Assembly (NCBI GenBank): GCA_003254905.1
Contig: QANU01001756.1
Span: forward strand, 363,828 to 427,827
Source of the DNA: Nissolia schottii
Lineage: Eukaryota > Streptophyta > Magnoliopsida > Fabales > Fabaceae
Length of the DNA stretch: 64,000 bases
Direction: 5' to 3'
Below the pieces are notes generated by a model. It saw nothing but the letters and a program-made list of their open reading frames with translations, made no database searches and was not told where the DNA came from. Position numbers and translations under genes: made by a program. Shown here in pieces: positions 50,223-63,124 of the stretch (positions are counted from its first letter, which is position 1; each line of letters begins with the position of its first letter).

Positions 50223-52906
50223 TCACGCTGTAGAGGAAGAAGCTTGAGGCAGAAGACATTTGGCCGGTGGAATCACGGCAACAGCTCCTCTCTGAGGATC
50301 TGAGTACTTCTTGTACACAACCTTGAGCTTTCCATTCCCAACTGCGGAGTGGGAGCTCACTAGCAGCCTGGCACAATCCGTGAGTTGTTCTTGCGTGTAA
50401 CCAGTGTACACCTTGAGTGTCTCACTCCAAAGGGGTGTTTTGTTCAGTGTGCATCTTGCTGCAAAGACTGCTGAGGCAGCAACCATTGACGGGCAGTACA
50501 TTAAGGTGTCATAATTCATCATTCCCAACTCAGAAAGAAAATGTGCCATGTTCTCCAGCTGCATTACAATTCAAATAAAAATATATTGTTTTTAGAAGAC
50601 AAAAAATATTACAATGAAAATGAAGAAAGAAAAGGTAGTAGTGTTCTCACCTCCTGATCAGGAACTGAGGCCTTGATGAAACGAACTAGGAAAACAAAAG
50701 GTGTAGGCACAGTCAACTCCCATTCCAGCTTTCCCAGTATGACTTTCTCCATCACAAGAATCTGTTCATGAGTGTATGCTCTATCTGAGAGGCACACAAA
50801 GTCATTGACCTGCCAAAAAAAAAGAAGACACGTGTGTTGGCTATCTCAATCATCACATAATCACATAAATTCTTTTCTCATGGAAAAAGGGTCAGAGAGC
50901 TATTAAGCACACACCTCTGGGGGCCAGATTTCCTCATACTTGGAAGCCATAAGCATGGCACTGATGCCAACCAATTGGAGTTCCCTCCTTGGCACAGTCT
51001 TCACTGCTAAGAACCGGTCGATTATGTTGATGGTCAGATAAAGGGTCTCAGTTGAGAGATCAAACTTGGTGTGCACATCAGTGAGCCAATCAACCAATAT
51101 GGCTCTCATCCTCTCATTGATTTCAGCCTGTGAGTCCATGTAGTCATGTGGACGGCTCTCATGCTTCATTGCATCACATGAATAAACAGTATTAGCATAT
51201 TGGTTGGTAATCCTAGTATTACATAAGACCACACCACAAACATAAAGATTGAAAAAAAGTGACAACATTAGGGAATCATCATGGCTGATGATGATGACAT
51301 ACCTCCACTAGCTTATAGAACTTGTAAATGTCTTCTATGTATTCCACAGCAGCAAGTTCATTGTCAGCATCGCTTGCATCAATGTCAACAATCGGCTCCT
51401 TCGGTTTGTTAGTTATACCACATGCTAACTGTAAATTGACATCACAAGAAACTTGTAAAAACACACACACATATATATATAGAAAACAGAAGGCAATAAG
51501 ACATGGTTCATTTAACTTCAGACACAACGGGTTTTTCTCTCTATGTTTTTTGATACTGCAAATTGACATCACAAGAAACTTGTAAATACACAAAAAAATA
51601 TAAAAGGGCTAATAAGACATGATTCATTTAACTTCAGACACAAAAGGGGTTTTTCTTTTTATGTTTTTTTGATTTTCTATTACCTTGCTTCTGGCTGTGA
51701 GGACTGAAGTGAGGGTGTGTGATGATTTCTTCTTGGATTTGGCATCTCCTGCTACTTCTTTTTTCTTGTTCACAGCAACAGGCTTGTCTTTCTTGACCAC
51801 CTCCTTATCAGGGCTTATTTCAATGACTTCCTCAGGCTTTGGCTTCACAGTGACCTTCTTCTGAACAGCAGGAGCAGGCTTTGGTGCCACTCTTTTGGCA
51901 ACTGCTACATCAGCAACAGGAGGAATAGCAGCAGGTCCACCCACATTAGCACATGCCTGTTTCTGCAATTATCAGAAGATAAAAAAAAGTTCTTAACATG
52001 CCACATAATAATCAAACTAATCAAGTTAAGCAACATGATGATGCAAGAAACACTGTGATAGAGACTAGTACTAGTTTTACCTTGTTGTTTTCAGCAACTG
52101 CAACAGCTTGCGCATTGGCGAGTAGTTGGGCACAAAAACTCCTGAAAGAATCACAATAAAGATCATCAGATTAACATAGTGAAATAATAATATAAAAAAA
52201 AGGTATATAATATAAAACAAGAATAAGAGAAACAGAAAAAGCATTAAGAAAAAGTATGTGTGTGTACCTTGTGATGGGGCGATTGGGCTTAACCTCTACA
52301 CCACCAACGGTGACCAAGTTTCCAATATCACCAAGTGCTTTGCGGTGGTTCCTTCCCTCTGCGGCCGCACCATGCTTCTTCTGTTGCTGCTTCCCTCCTC
52401 CCACGACTGCATCACCTACCAGATTGAACAAAACAAAAGGACCCATCAAATAAAGGTTGTAACTTTCGATCTAAACAAAGTTTTCACATGCAAGATAAGC
52501 TATGATCCAAAAAAACAAAGAAAAAGAAAGACCCTTTTTTGTTTGAGGGTGTTGGGTCCTTAAAAGATCGGAAAAAAATTGAAACTTGATTGAACCCATC
52601 AAATATAAACACACCATTCGATCTAAACATCAGGTTCACATGGACGATATAAGCTATATGTTCCAAAGATAAGAAAAAATGACCCTTTTGATTGTGGGTC
52701 ATTAAAAAAGATCACAAAAATTGAAACTTGTCTGTGATCCGAAACAAACTTTGCAATCCCCAAAATTCTTCATTCAGTGACTAAATAGATTAACCTAGAA
52801 ATACGATTTGCAGGGCAAATATGGAACCGATTGAATCAGATGAGCAAAAAAGAACGAACGACGAAAGATGCATACCTCTGGGTAGAACGACGGGTCTTGA
52901 TGCCAT
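50223..52906 (-). CDS. CYCB1: G2/mitotic-specific B-type cyclin (CYCB1, soybean S13 type)
   Basis: Eight coding exons (minus strand): 52906-52876, 52415-52268, 52141-52081, 51962-51684, 51428-51303, 51163-50915, 50809-50651 and 50558-50223. All junctions are GT-AG with continuous phase, giving 462 aa. The destruction box RKALGDIGN is at residues 35-43 and marks it for APC/C-dependent degradation. A lysine/proline-rich linker follows, then the cyclin fold: MRAILVDWL (about 234-242), [34 protein letters not shown], and the second fold from [16 protein letters not shown]. The C-terminus has the family ending [14 protein letters not shown]. It activates CDKs at the G2/M transition in the nucleus and on spindle structures. 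The sequence is very close to soybean mitotic cyclins S13-6/S13-7 as I remember them. MSA-like elements upstream fit G2/M transcription. Confidence 0.95.
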
Positions 52907-52941
52907 TTCTGCAGATCGATGAGCCTCTCTCCCTCACAGAC

Positions 52942-52943
52942 TT

Positions 52944-52975
<32 letters not shown>

Positions 52976-52980
52976 TCTCT
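52942..52980. repeat. (CT)n tract in the cyclin 5' leader
   Basis: Interrupted CT run 37-75 bases upstream of the start codon (GA on the coding strand). Confidence 0.85.
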
Positions 52981-53069
52981 ATCTCTGTGCAGAGTGCGCA
53001 CTGTGAAAATTGAAACATGCGTGAGTGGCAGTGAGAAAACCCTTCTTTTGAAGCTGCCGATTCGCGGCT

Positions 53070-53080
53070 ACAACGGTCAT
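53070..53080 (+). promoter_or_regulatory. MSA-like element (mitosis-specific activator)
   Basis: TACAACGGTCA matches the MSA consensus YCYAACGGYYA at 10 of 11 positions. MSA elements bind three-repeat Myb (MYB3R) factors and drive G2/M expression of plant B cyclins. It lies about 165 bases upstream of the cyclin ATG, on the opposite strand; MSA works in either orientation. Confidence 0.65.
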
Positions 53081-53150
53081 TTTTTTCTAGGTTTTGGACC
53101 GTGGGATCTTCTTAGATTGATCTGACGGTGAACGTGGCTCTGGAGAATTG

Positions 53151-53161
53151 TAGCCGTTGCA
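53151..53161 (-). promoter_or_regulatory. second MSA-like element
   Basis: On the minus strand, TGCAACGGCTA matches the MSA consensus at 10 of 11 positions. It lies about 80 bases upstream of the first one, so two copies sit in opposite orientations in front of the cyclin gene. Confidence 0.65.
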
Positions 53162-54060
53162 GTTTAAAAAACGAAAGTGTATAAAATGCTATTAAATTAA
53201 TAATTTGATTATTTTAAAAATTAACTTGTACAACAACCAATATACGGTTGTTAATATTGAAAATAGTATAATACGTACGAATGAAAATGATAGTTTTTTT
53301 ATTTTATTTTTACATTAATATATGATATAATAAAAGGTTTATTTTTTTGACGTGTATAAAATTAAATAAACAAATGACGTGTGTAATAAAAGGTTTATTA
53401 TAATTTATGTATGATTTTTAATTGGGGAATATGAGTTTTATTTCATTATTATGAATATGAGTTAATTTTTTTATAAGAAAATATGAGTAAAACTTTAAAA
53501 GGAAAAAGTAAATAAAAAAACAAAAAATGTTCTGTGTACACTCAAATTACATACACTCGTACATACACAATCCAATTATACGCAATTAATAATCATTATA
53601 CGTATAGCGTATAGTTTCTAAAATTATAAACAACGCGCCTCAATCCCGGACTCGTTCTCGTCATCGTTTTCTCTCATTGTCATCCTCTCCATCCTTGTTG
53701 TGTTATCTTTATCCTCGTCATCATCTTATCATTGTCATTCTTTCATCCTCTCATCATTGTCATCCTACTCATCCTCTTCATCTGCATCCTCTTATCATAT
53801 GAAAGTTGATTAAAATGGAATTAAAATGATAAAATGTTGGGTTTATTTTAAAATGGATGAGATATACCTTTAACAATGGTAGTTTACTTGTTACATATGC
53901 TTAGCAAATACTCAGTCTTCTCTTGTGCCTTAAAGACTCTTTAATCTGCTTCTGAAAAATCAAAACCATCTAATACATATAGCGATATAGATCAACATCA
54001 TGAAATCACATTTTTTAAGGACTTGTAGTATAAGGATAAATAAACTATCAAATTATGATT
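53162..54060. other. AT-rich spacer upstream of the cyclin gene
   Basis: A CATC/TCATCCTC-rich simple stretch lies at 53655-53795. At about 53930-54000 the minus strand may continue the neighbouring RRM pseudogene, but this is too weak to annotate separately. Confidence 0.4.
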
Positions 54061-54235
54061 GATTTATCGCTTCCATTGATTGTTTTGCATCATCTAGGCT
54101 GTCATAATTCACAAATATAAAATCCTTTGATAACCCATTGTCTAAGTTCATAAATCGTTTCCAAAGAAGAGAACTTTTCATGAAGAAGTGCGTCCGCAAT
54201 ATCCCGATCCAAATTCTTAATGTACAAATTTATAT
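54061..54235 (-). pseudogene. poly(A)-binding-protein-like RRM fragment (minus strand)
   Basis: The minus strand encodes NLYIKNLDRDIADALLHEKFSS (split here: NLYIKNLDRD, IADALLHEKF), then after a frameshift DNGLSKDFIFVNYDSLDDAK. These are the RNP2 and RNP1 blocks of a PABP RRM. It is clearly a broken fragment. Confidence 0.7.
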
Positions 54236-54261
54236 ATATCTAAATTTCATGGAGGGTACTT

Positions 54262-54415
54262 GTTGATGTATACAAATTTGTACATTAAGAATTTTGACTG
54301 AAATATCACCGATACACTTCCCTTCTTCCCTAGTCTATATGCAAAGGATGACAATAGAATGTCAAATGATTTTGCATTTGTGAGAACGATGGCAACTGAA
54401 TGGATCATAATGTTA
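54262..54415 (+). pseudogene. poly(A)-binding-protein-like RRM fragment (plus strand)
   Basis: The plus strand encodes TNLYIKNFD, a stop, NITDT, then KDDNRMSNDFAFV: the same RRM landmarks as the fragment on the left but on the opposite strand. The two fragments face each other across about 30 bases. Confidence 0.6.
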
Positions 54416-54636
54416 GTATATTTATCCTTTTATTACATAGGTTTTCTGTCTTTTTAAAAATGAAATCACATGTGTTAATCCCATATATGTTGTCTTGTTT
54501 CAACACCAAATCTTCTAAAAAACCAAATTAAACAAAGAAAAGTGACTTTTTTAAACGCTTCAGCACAAAAAATAGAAGAGAAAAAAAGGTTAAAAGGAAA
54601 AAAATAAAAGAAAAAATAAAAACATTAAATTAACAT

Positions 54637-54894
54637 CTAAAAAATAAAGGTAGAAAAAAAATCCTCAAAAGAAACCTGACAACATAAAGCAAGGGGGATC
54701 AGATGCTTGTTGTGTGCGTGAGATTGGGAAGACCACAATGAGTGTAGGCTTTGGAAGATGGGGAGACTGTTGCTAAGGAATGGAATTGTGGAGAATGTGG
54801 CTTGAGGCTTTGATGGTGTTGCTGACAAATATGGAAAGAGAGGTATTCTTCGTGTTTGTTGGCTTTTATAGAAGAAACGTTGAGAGGGGCCCAA
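54637..54894 (-). other. TATA box and open leader-like frame without a recognised gene
   Basis: TCTATAAAAGCC on the minus strand (54861-54872) is a good TATA box. The 86-codon frame running across it has a Ser/Pro-rich, targeting-peptide-like composition, and a candidate donor (TGTCAG|GTTTC) near its end. Nothing downstream continues it. It could be the truncated 5' end of a gene or chance. Confidence 0.3.
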
Positions 54895-55192
54895 GAGATA
54901 GGATTTGTTAAAAATTTAAATAAGAGATAATAAATGAAAAAATTTCAAAAATAAAATAACAAAAATATCTCATTCTTCAAATGAACTAATTTAAAAGTTA
55001 TTCTCAAAATAAATTATTTTTGCTATAAAGTGAGTCGATTAAAATTATCACAACCACAAATAGACAAGGGATGATTAATTTCTTGCACAACAAGTCATCA
55101 CAATTAGTTAGTTAATTAACAAGTTTGTTAGAAAGTTTGTTCAAAGTTAGTTGTTAGTTAGAGTTAGTTACAAATGTAACTTAACCTTCCAT

Positions 55193-55196
<4 letters not shown>

Positions 55197-55239
<43 letters not shown>
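55197..55239. repeat. (TA)n microsatellite
   Basis: About 20 TA units. Confidence 0.9.
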
Positions 55240-55243
<4 letters not shown>

Positions 55244-55440
55244 ATCATGTTTGTTTATAATAATCATGAACGAGAGAATAATTAATACACAAGTTTTCAG
55301 TTCATCCTTCTCGATCTCTATTTTTCTTTCCCTGCTTCCATCTTTCATTTTTTTCTCTGTTTCATGAATAATTGCTTGCTTGCTACATAATCATGGTTGC
55401 TGCATAACCATGGCAGAAATCTAACAAAAATTGACTCCAG

Positions 55441-55741
55441 NNNNNNNNNNNNNNNNNNNNNNNNNNNNNNNNNNNNNNNNNNNNNNNNNNNNNNNNNNNN
55501 NNNNNNNNNNNNNNNNNNNNNNNNNNNNNNNNNNNNNNNNNNNNNNNNNNNNNNNNNNNNNNNNNNNNNNNNNNNNNNNNNNNNNNNNNNNNNNNNNNNN
55601 NNNNNNNNNNNNNNNNNNNNNNNNNNNNNNNNNNNNNNNNNNNNNNNNNNNNNNNNNNNNNNNNNNNNNNNNNNNNNNNNNNNNNNNNNNNNNNNNNNNN
55701 NNNNNNNNNNNNNNNNNNNNNNNNNNNNNNNNNNNNNNNNN
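55441..55741. other. assembly gap (301 N)
   Basis: Unresolved bases. Any reading frame crossing it is meaningless. It joins an AT-rich flank to a GC-rich, pyrimidine-rich block. Confidence 0.99.
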
Positions 55742-57024
55742 AAAAAAAATACAAACAACCCCCTTTACCCGTACGCCCACCCCATCCCAACCTCTCATCT
55801 CTCTCTCGAGCCCCCACCCACCTCATCCCCTCCGTCGCCGTCGTCTCTCCCTGCCACTCCTCTCCGCCGCCATCAACCTCCACTCATTTCTCTCTCTCGA
55901 GCCCTTCCCACGCCACCCCACCCCACCCCACCGGTGTCTCTTCCCGAGCTCCTCGCCTCGCCGCTTCCTTCTCGCCTCGACCCAGATCCAAGCTCCGGCT
56001 GGCAACCTCGCGACCTCTGCTCGCGTGCTCCTTGCGTCGCCGCTGCCATCCTCCTCGCTTCGGCCCAGATCCGCCTCTCTTTTCCTCTCGCGAGGCCTCC
56101 CAAATCTGCTCATTTACGTCTTACGGTCTACCACCAACTCCGCCCTGTGTTCCCAATCAAACTAGGAGCGGCGCATATGGCACATCATTGGCACGGAGGA
56201 CGCTGATGGCACAGAGGACGCTGGTGATCTGTCAAGAAAGGGAGAAAATTGGTGTGCTACACTCCAATTCAACTTCTTCTTATTCTTTTTCCCTACTTGT
56301 TGATTTGTTTATTCAAGCTCACCTGCATAGCTTACCTCATCTCTGCTATATTTTTTTTTTTTGGATGTAAATAGTGTTAAGTAGAGTGAGTGAACAAATT
56401 CTGCACTCATTTGTAGATAATTAAAAAAATCACATATGTATTATTATTATTGGGTCAAAATATTGAAAATTTACGGGGTGTGGGATTCAAATTTGTGGCC
56501 ATCGCAAATTGGGGGTTTAAGATTGTGGATTGTGAATATTGGATCGATTTTCTGATTGTGTTTAGCTCAGATTTCACTGAATCACAACCACCAACAACAA
56601 CATGAACTTCAGGAACATCAGGAACGAATCTGATGTAAGGAAGATGCCCAAATGGGTGGGAAACGAAATGACAACGTTTTGTCGATTTGGCTCGTGCCGC
56701 AGCAGGGGTTGGGGGAGCAGATAGGGTGGGGTACAGGGTTAACGAGTTGTTTAGTTTCAATTTTTTAAAAAATTTTAAATTGAAATTGGGTCGGGTCGAG
56801 TGGACAATCCGGGTTTGGGTCAATTTTGATATTTTGGGTCATGCCACGTGACATCCCACATGGCACGCCGTGTCAGCGCCATTAGCGGCCACATCAGCGC
56901 AATCAACTCCCATCCAGCTCTAGAGACTAAGAACAAACTTTCAATTTTCGCAGGGAATAAAACTTTTATACAGGGACTAAAACCAAACTTTCAAATTTTA
57001 CAGAGACTAAAAACATAATTAACC
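55742..57024. mobile_element. GC-rich transposon-like block truncated by the gap
   Basis: Left part (55742-56230): C/T-rich, GC-rich DNA with long proline/serine frames on the plus strand, unlike its surroundings. The right end (about 56930-57024) is a series of short repeats, 'GGGACTAAAACCAAACTTTC' and 'AGAGACTAAAAACATAATTAACC', typical of the terminal region of Mutator-like elements in legumes. The matching left terminus is not seen and may lie in the gap. A GGGTCGGGTCGAGT tract lies at 56788. Confidence 0.45.
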
Positions 57025-57439
57025 AAAAGAAAATACCAAATTCATATTTGAAATTGTCTTCTATTTTTTATATATTTAAGCAATATCCTATAGTTGCCAA
57101 ATACCCAATCAGTAATTGGAACCCAAATTTATGAGTATAAATATCATGAAGAAACTTTGGGCACATACCATTTTTTTTTGAGTGTGCTGAACATTACAAC
57201 ACAAACTAGCAGGAATACGAAATTAGAGCCACGGTGAACAAATGAACTAATAAAAAGGTAGAGTTTGTTTACAACATGATTAGGCAAATAAAAAAAAACA
57301 TGCCTAAAACAATGCAAACCCAATTAGTGGGAAAAACCCAATTACAAAGCTGAAATCATATATCTTTAACAAAACAGGCACACGTGTATAATCACACCAA
57401 GAATCTGATAATACTCACGTTTTGTTGAAAAACTCAGTT

Positions 57440-60400
57440 CTACACTAAATCATCTGGACCAGCAAGCACAACCTGCGAGTCCACAAAAGAATAAGGATGT
57501 TAAGAAATAAGAATCCATTTCACCAAGGAAAAGCATGCTGAGCTCTTAAAGCAAAATGGTAACATGTCTAAACAATAATAAGGAGAGAATAATGCAAGAA
57601 CATGAATCAGCAGATAATCAGGTAAGAGAAAGATGCATACATTGCAATCAAGAGCATATTTCCTGGCAACCATAATGGCTGCATTTCTTTCTCTCTCTGA
57701 TTCAAAGGTTAATACAAATGAGAGCCCCTTTCTGGCTTGCCAAAACAATGCCTTTGCTGCATTACCGGCATCACCTCTAACTCCACATAGCTTTAGGTAA
57801 AGAATATTATGTTAGTTAAATGTATAAAGCCTCATAGAGAACTGACCAGATGGAAAACTGAAAACAAATTAGTACATAGATGAAATAGTGCATTTTGATG
57901 AGAAACATATAATTCTTTATCCAAGTTTCCCACCATATTAATAAAGAAATAGAACGGAGCAAAATCTGAGACACAAGAATAATGACAAATTGCCAAAATA
58001 GTACCTGCATTGATGGGGAGTAAATCTCTCTAGCTTTTGTAATCCAACCTCTACATAGCTTTATCCGCATTCTCCCCACATTAAACGAATGAGTAGAATG
58101 TGACGAGTGATCTTTTCCATTCATCTGAGAAATAACAACCTACATAACACCAAATACACTCTTTGTAAGAATTATTGTGCCAACAATTTTCCATTTCCCA
58201 GAGCAAAAGTTTTGCTCTGGATAAGAAGACAATAGTTCCATTAAGATGAAGATGAGTAGGGTTCAATATAACATCCACCATATCTGAACATCATAAGGAG
58301 AACAAATCAATAAAACATTTAAGATATGGCATTTTCTTTGGATACAATTCATGGTTGCACTAATAACCCCGGGAAGAAGGGGGGAAAGGGCAAGCAATAC
58401 TCGACTTGGTTGGTAGTTTGCAACAGTAAAAGTACTTTTATGTCTGTTTTTGAAGATCATCTCCAAAGATAAGTATGAGCACATGCTTTAAGTTAATAAT
58501 TTTCGTAGTCTTTTCTGCCAGGAATGGTTAAAATTACTGAATGCCAAAAGAGTGTGGATAACATACACTAAAATCAGAATTAGATTTTCGTAGAAGTGTC
58601 TCCACATGGCTTCCAAGTCCTGAAACTGGTACACACAAGATAGACTGCTATTAGCCTTTCTTTTCTAATTCTGGATTCATCAATAGGTGCTGTGAGGTAC
58701 ACGATAACCCCATTGATGCAGGCTCAAAGAAATAGGTTGTCACCAAAAAGGGAAGATAAGGTCAATAAGAAAACTAACCAGTTTGAATGGGATTAGTTGT
58801 TAACGTGATTTTTTTGCCATTGGAGACAATGTCGACTTGTAAGAATCTCCCGACATCAAAGGGGTCTGGGGCATATACTGATCTGTTGGCACCTGATAAT
58901 TAAAGGCAAACCGATGTAGCAATAATCAAAAGGATTAATTAGATCTCCGAGCCAATCAAGCAAAGAGGAGGATAACAAACTCGAAGTAAGATACATAGAG
59001 AGTTTTCAATATCAGTGTTGCAAATATAAATAAGATTTCACCACCATAATCTGTTTCTCAAGGAAGCATCATCACATATTTTATTTTATTTTATATCAGA
59101 GAATTGTGTAAGATTTTATGTGGTGTGAATTCAGGTATCTCTTATTTTAGCCACATTCCCATGTCACATGTTTTCCAGGAATAGCGACATTCCTGTACCA
59201 GCATCAACATTTTAGCACTATCTGATTATTAAGTTGTTGAGTTAAAAGCCTGACTATCTACATGAAATTGTTTACCCATATCAACCAATGGTTTGAGATC
59301 CTCTCTTCAAGAATAGGTTTATGGGCTTGAAACATAGACAAGGATTCAATGAAGGATAGAGTTAGAAAAGATTGAATTTTTTATCGCTAGGTCAAAGATG
59401 ATTTGATACCAAAAACTTAAGCTAATAGGTGAAGGCCAAGGAATGATTTCATATCTCGAAACACAATCTCATGCAAGAGCATTTTTGGGCTTGAGGAGTG
59501 GAAAATGTGTAAGTCCACACAGTACACAAACTCGTGCTTAAATTTAATCTGATAATGAAAGAATGGAGGTGGCAAAAAACGAACTCCTGGTTAATTGGCT
59601 TAAAGAATACCATATCATGTCAAGAAGAAACCACCTTAAAAGCTTAAGCTGCTAGAGAGGGACACATGAATGGTTTTAGTTCTCTTGCATATTGGAAACC
59701 AAAATCAATGATTTGTAACCATATGGATTGTTAAGCATTTTGAATAAACGGCTAAAGGGGAACACGACAAAGACTAGAGAGAGGTTACAGAGAATAGATA
59801 AATATTGTATTATCAGAGTTGTGTCCTTTGAATACAAGAGGAGCCTCTATTTAAAGGCTAGAAAGAAAATCATAACTTAATGACAGAATAATGTCAAAAT
59901 CATGTAATATCAAACTAAATCGGAATTAAATCAATCTAACATATTCTAGATATAATATTATTCTTAACATGGATAATGAAGTCATTTAAAAACTTCTAGA
60001 TATCATAAATATCAGAATCAATTACATTTGTTACTAGAAAAACCTGTACAAATACTAAGACCTCTCAATCTTGAAACATGTTTGAAAATCATTTAAGAAA
60101 GTCAGATACCTGAAATAACCTCCCTCCAGCTGCCTTCAGATGACAAGCGATACCATTGAAATGAACATTTTGAAACCTGTGGCACTTCATCTGAGCAAGG
60201 CTTGACTCGCAGGTACGAACCCAAAGCATCAGAACCATCTAACATGTACAACTGAGATTTGTTCTCCTCATCCCTCTTGGTCATTGTTAGCTGGTATGGA
60301 AGAAATTAAGTTATTGCAAGAAAAGTGTACTTCAGAGTATAGAACTTAAAGTTAATATTTAACGGTTGATTCATGTTGGAACAAAAAGAGGGTAGACAAG

Positions 60401-63091
60401 AGAAAACAGAACAAATGAGTCAGATTCCACATAACTAGAGATCAACAAACCTCTTTTTGAAGCTTAATTGAAAATATAGATTTTTCTCTAATTTGATCCC
60501 TTAGAGCACGAAGTTCACATTCCATGGCCATCACCTGAAATCATCACACAAAATCTTGTAAAAAGTCAATTTTTTTTACCACTACGAAGAATATTCAAAT
60601 AGTGATACACTCTAGTTTATGGGAAGTTAGAATCATAGTCATGGCCCAAAATTTAAAAAGATTCATAGCCTTAAATTATGATGTCTCTAGTTGCATGGGT
60701 ATGGATTAGATATCTGCACTATAAATCCAAAATGATATAATGCATAGAAATGGAAATTCTCATAAATTAATAGAAATAATGTAATATATTTGCAGGCATG
60801 TTTTTGTCAATTTTAAACAATTCAAACAAAATGTCAGCATTTAAAAGCATTTCTATGCATTTCAAAATGTGTTAGCATGCATTTCAAATTGATTCAAAAT
60901 AAAAAACTTTTCCATCTTGTTCAGTTTCAGGGGAAGAAGTGGTACTCAAGCAGGACAAGTATGTGAATTAATACCCAATTCACAGATACAATACATATAG
61001 TGGAAAAATAGGACTGTTAATACTTTTTGTCAAAATATAGAATTATTATTAGTATTATTATTATTATAAAATTGAAGATGGTGAAATCAAGCAAAAACTA
61101 TCCATCACAACAGTATTGAGGAAGCAAAAGCAATGAACCTTGCTTGGCTGATGCAACAATTTGATTCTTCTAGCTTCTTGAACTTCTTCTACTAGTCCAT
61201 CTACATCCTGACAGTCAAGAACAACATATAGCATATATATATTTTCCATACTCAACATAATAATAACTGCAATATAACATGATACGAAGGTACAGCAAAG
61301 AACCACATCCAGTGTTATAACAAGGTAGTCAGAAAACACAAGCTGTTAGGTTCATGCAAGGTTACACATATCTGATACTTCGAAATTTTCTAAGTCAAGT
61401 TTGTAAGGATGATCAATGAGGAAGTGTCCTTAACAAAGAAAGAATCCCATCTTTTCTGGTATTAATTAGCAATTCTTTCATACATATGATTCTCAAACAC
61501 ACATAAAAGATTACTTTAGAGCAACTTAAGGTTTGATTATGAAACCATTAATGCAAAATTATACAAAAATACACATATAATTGTGTGATCAAACAGCTTG
61601 TCTAACTTTTCTCTCTTATAAAAAATGTCTAACCTGTGGTTGAGAAGCTTGGGAAGCTTTTTCTTGTTCCTCAAGGGCCTCCCCAATTCTAAGCACCACT
61701 GCCCTAGCACTCTCAATTTCAGCACAAGCAAAAGACTTCTCTTGATTAACCAACTTTTTAGCATCTTCAGAAGCCTGTAGAACAAAGATGGATTCTGATT
61801 TTGAGGTAAAGGTTAAACATATTTAAATGGAATAACTACAAAATTAAAATTAATTCTGAAAGCCCTGGAGAAGAAAAAAGAGAAAAGCAGTGGTTAAAAT
61901 TTTCAAATTGAAATGCTGTTACCAATTTATGATTATCACAATTGTTGCAATTCATAAAATAAGAGAATAGAAATCAGAGAAAATAATTTCATAGAGGCCA
62001 ATAACATTAGATAAGATGTAAATGGAAAAACCTGTGCTAAAAGGAAACCATGATGATTTTATATGAGAAGTGGAAGGGAAAGGAAAGAACCAAAAGCGCC
62101 CCTATATGAGATTTTGATGCCTTAACCAATGTATACTATACAATTTGTGATAGAGTAAGTGCAAATAACTAACAAATTTCATATCAAAATATGAATTGTG
62201 TAATTGTTGTTTCACAATCCTCAGAAAAAATCCAAATGAAACATTGGAACTTGAAAGAAGCAGAAATTCAGAAACAGTTCCAGTTAAGCAAAACCATGAG
62301 CAGAAAGTTTAGGTGGAAACTATTATTCTATGGCCATATAAGAAAAGTGTTTTAGATGTCAAATATGACCTGCTTGAGAAAGTTTGCGAGCTTCTTCACT
62401 TCAAACTTTTCTTGAATCAACTCTCCTTCATTTTGAGTCAATTTAACGGCCAAAGCTTCCACCTGCAAGGAATATACAGTTACGTATGAACTCTCAGCAT
62501 TAGCTGCATGAATTGAAGCAGATGATATAAAGGGTTTTCTCATGCAATCTGAAATAGCCTCCTACAACGGAGGCACCCTCCACAAAAGTGAGCCGAAAAA
62601 ATTCAAGAATGTGGAAGGCTCAATTTTTGTGCATCCATCAGTCAGAGAATGAAATGCCATTTCAAATTTAGAAGACAGTAACACGTTCAACCATGTAATA
62701 GTGTAACATAACGAACCATGGCGATAGCTTTCTCCACATCCTCTTTATATCTTCCTGCAAAACGGCCTCTTAAAGATTCTAATGCATCTCTTAGCTTTTT
62801 CAAAAGAACATGCCCTTCCAAAGATGCCACCTCTCTTAACTTTGCCTGAATTCCATGAAAAACTCAGTATGATTCGACAGTATAATCAGAAGTTGAGGAA
62901 AAAAAAATTGACCCACAAGAATTGCAAACAAAAGATGAATGAACTGATCAACTGTGAATATAAGTCAGTAACAAACTTTCTACCACCAATGGCAATCCTG
63001 ATTGCCTGAAAAGAGATCTAACATGAACCTTTTGTTTTTCGCCAGACTAATGTGTATTTCATAGAACTGGGGCATGTTGAATGTAATGAGG

Positions 63092-63124
<33 letters not shown>

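Noticed and set aside
55345..56206. Frames of up to 269 codons across the N run
   Set aside because: Most of their length is unresolved bases, so they say nothing about a real protein.
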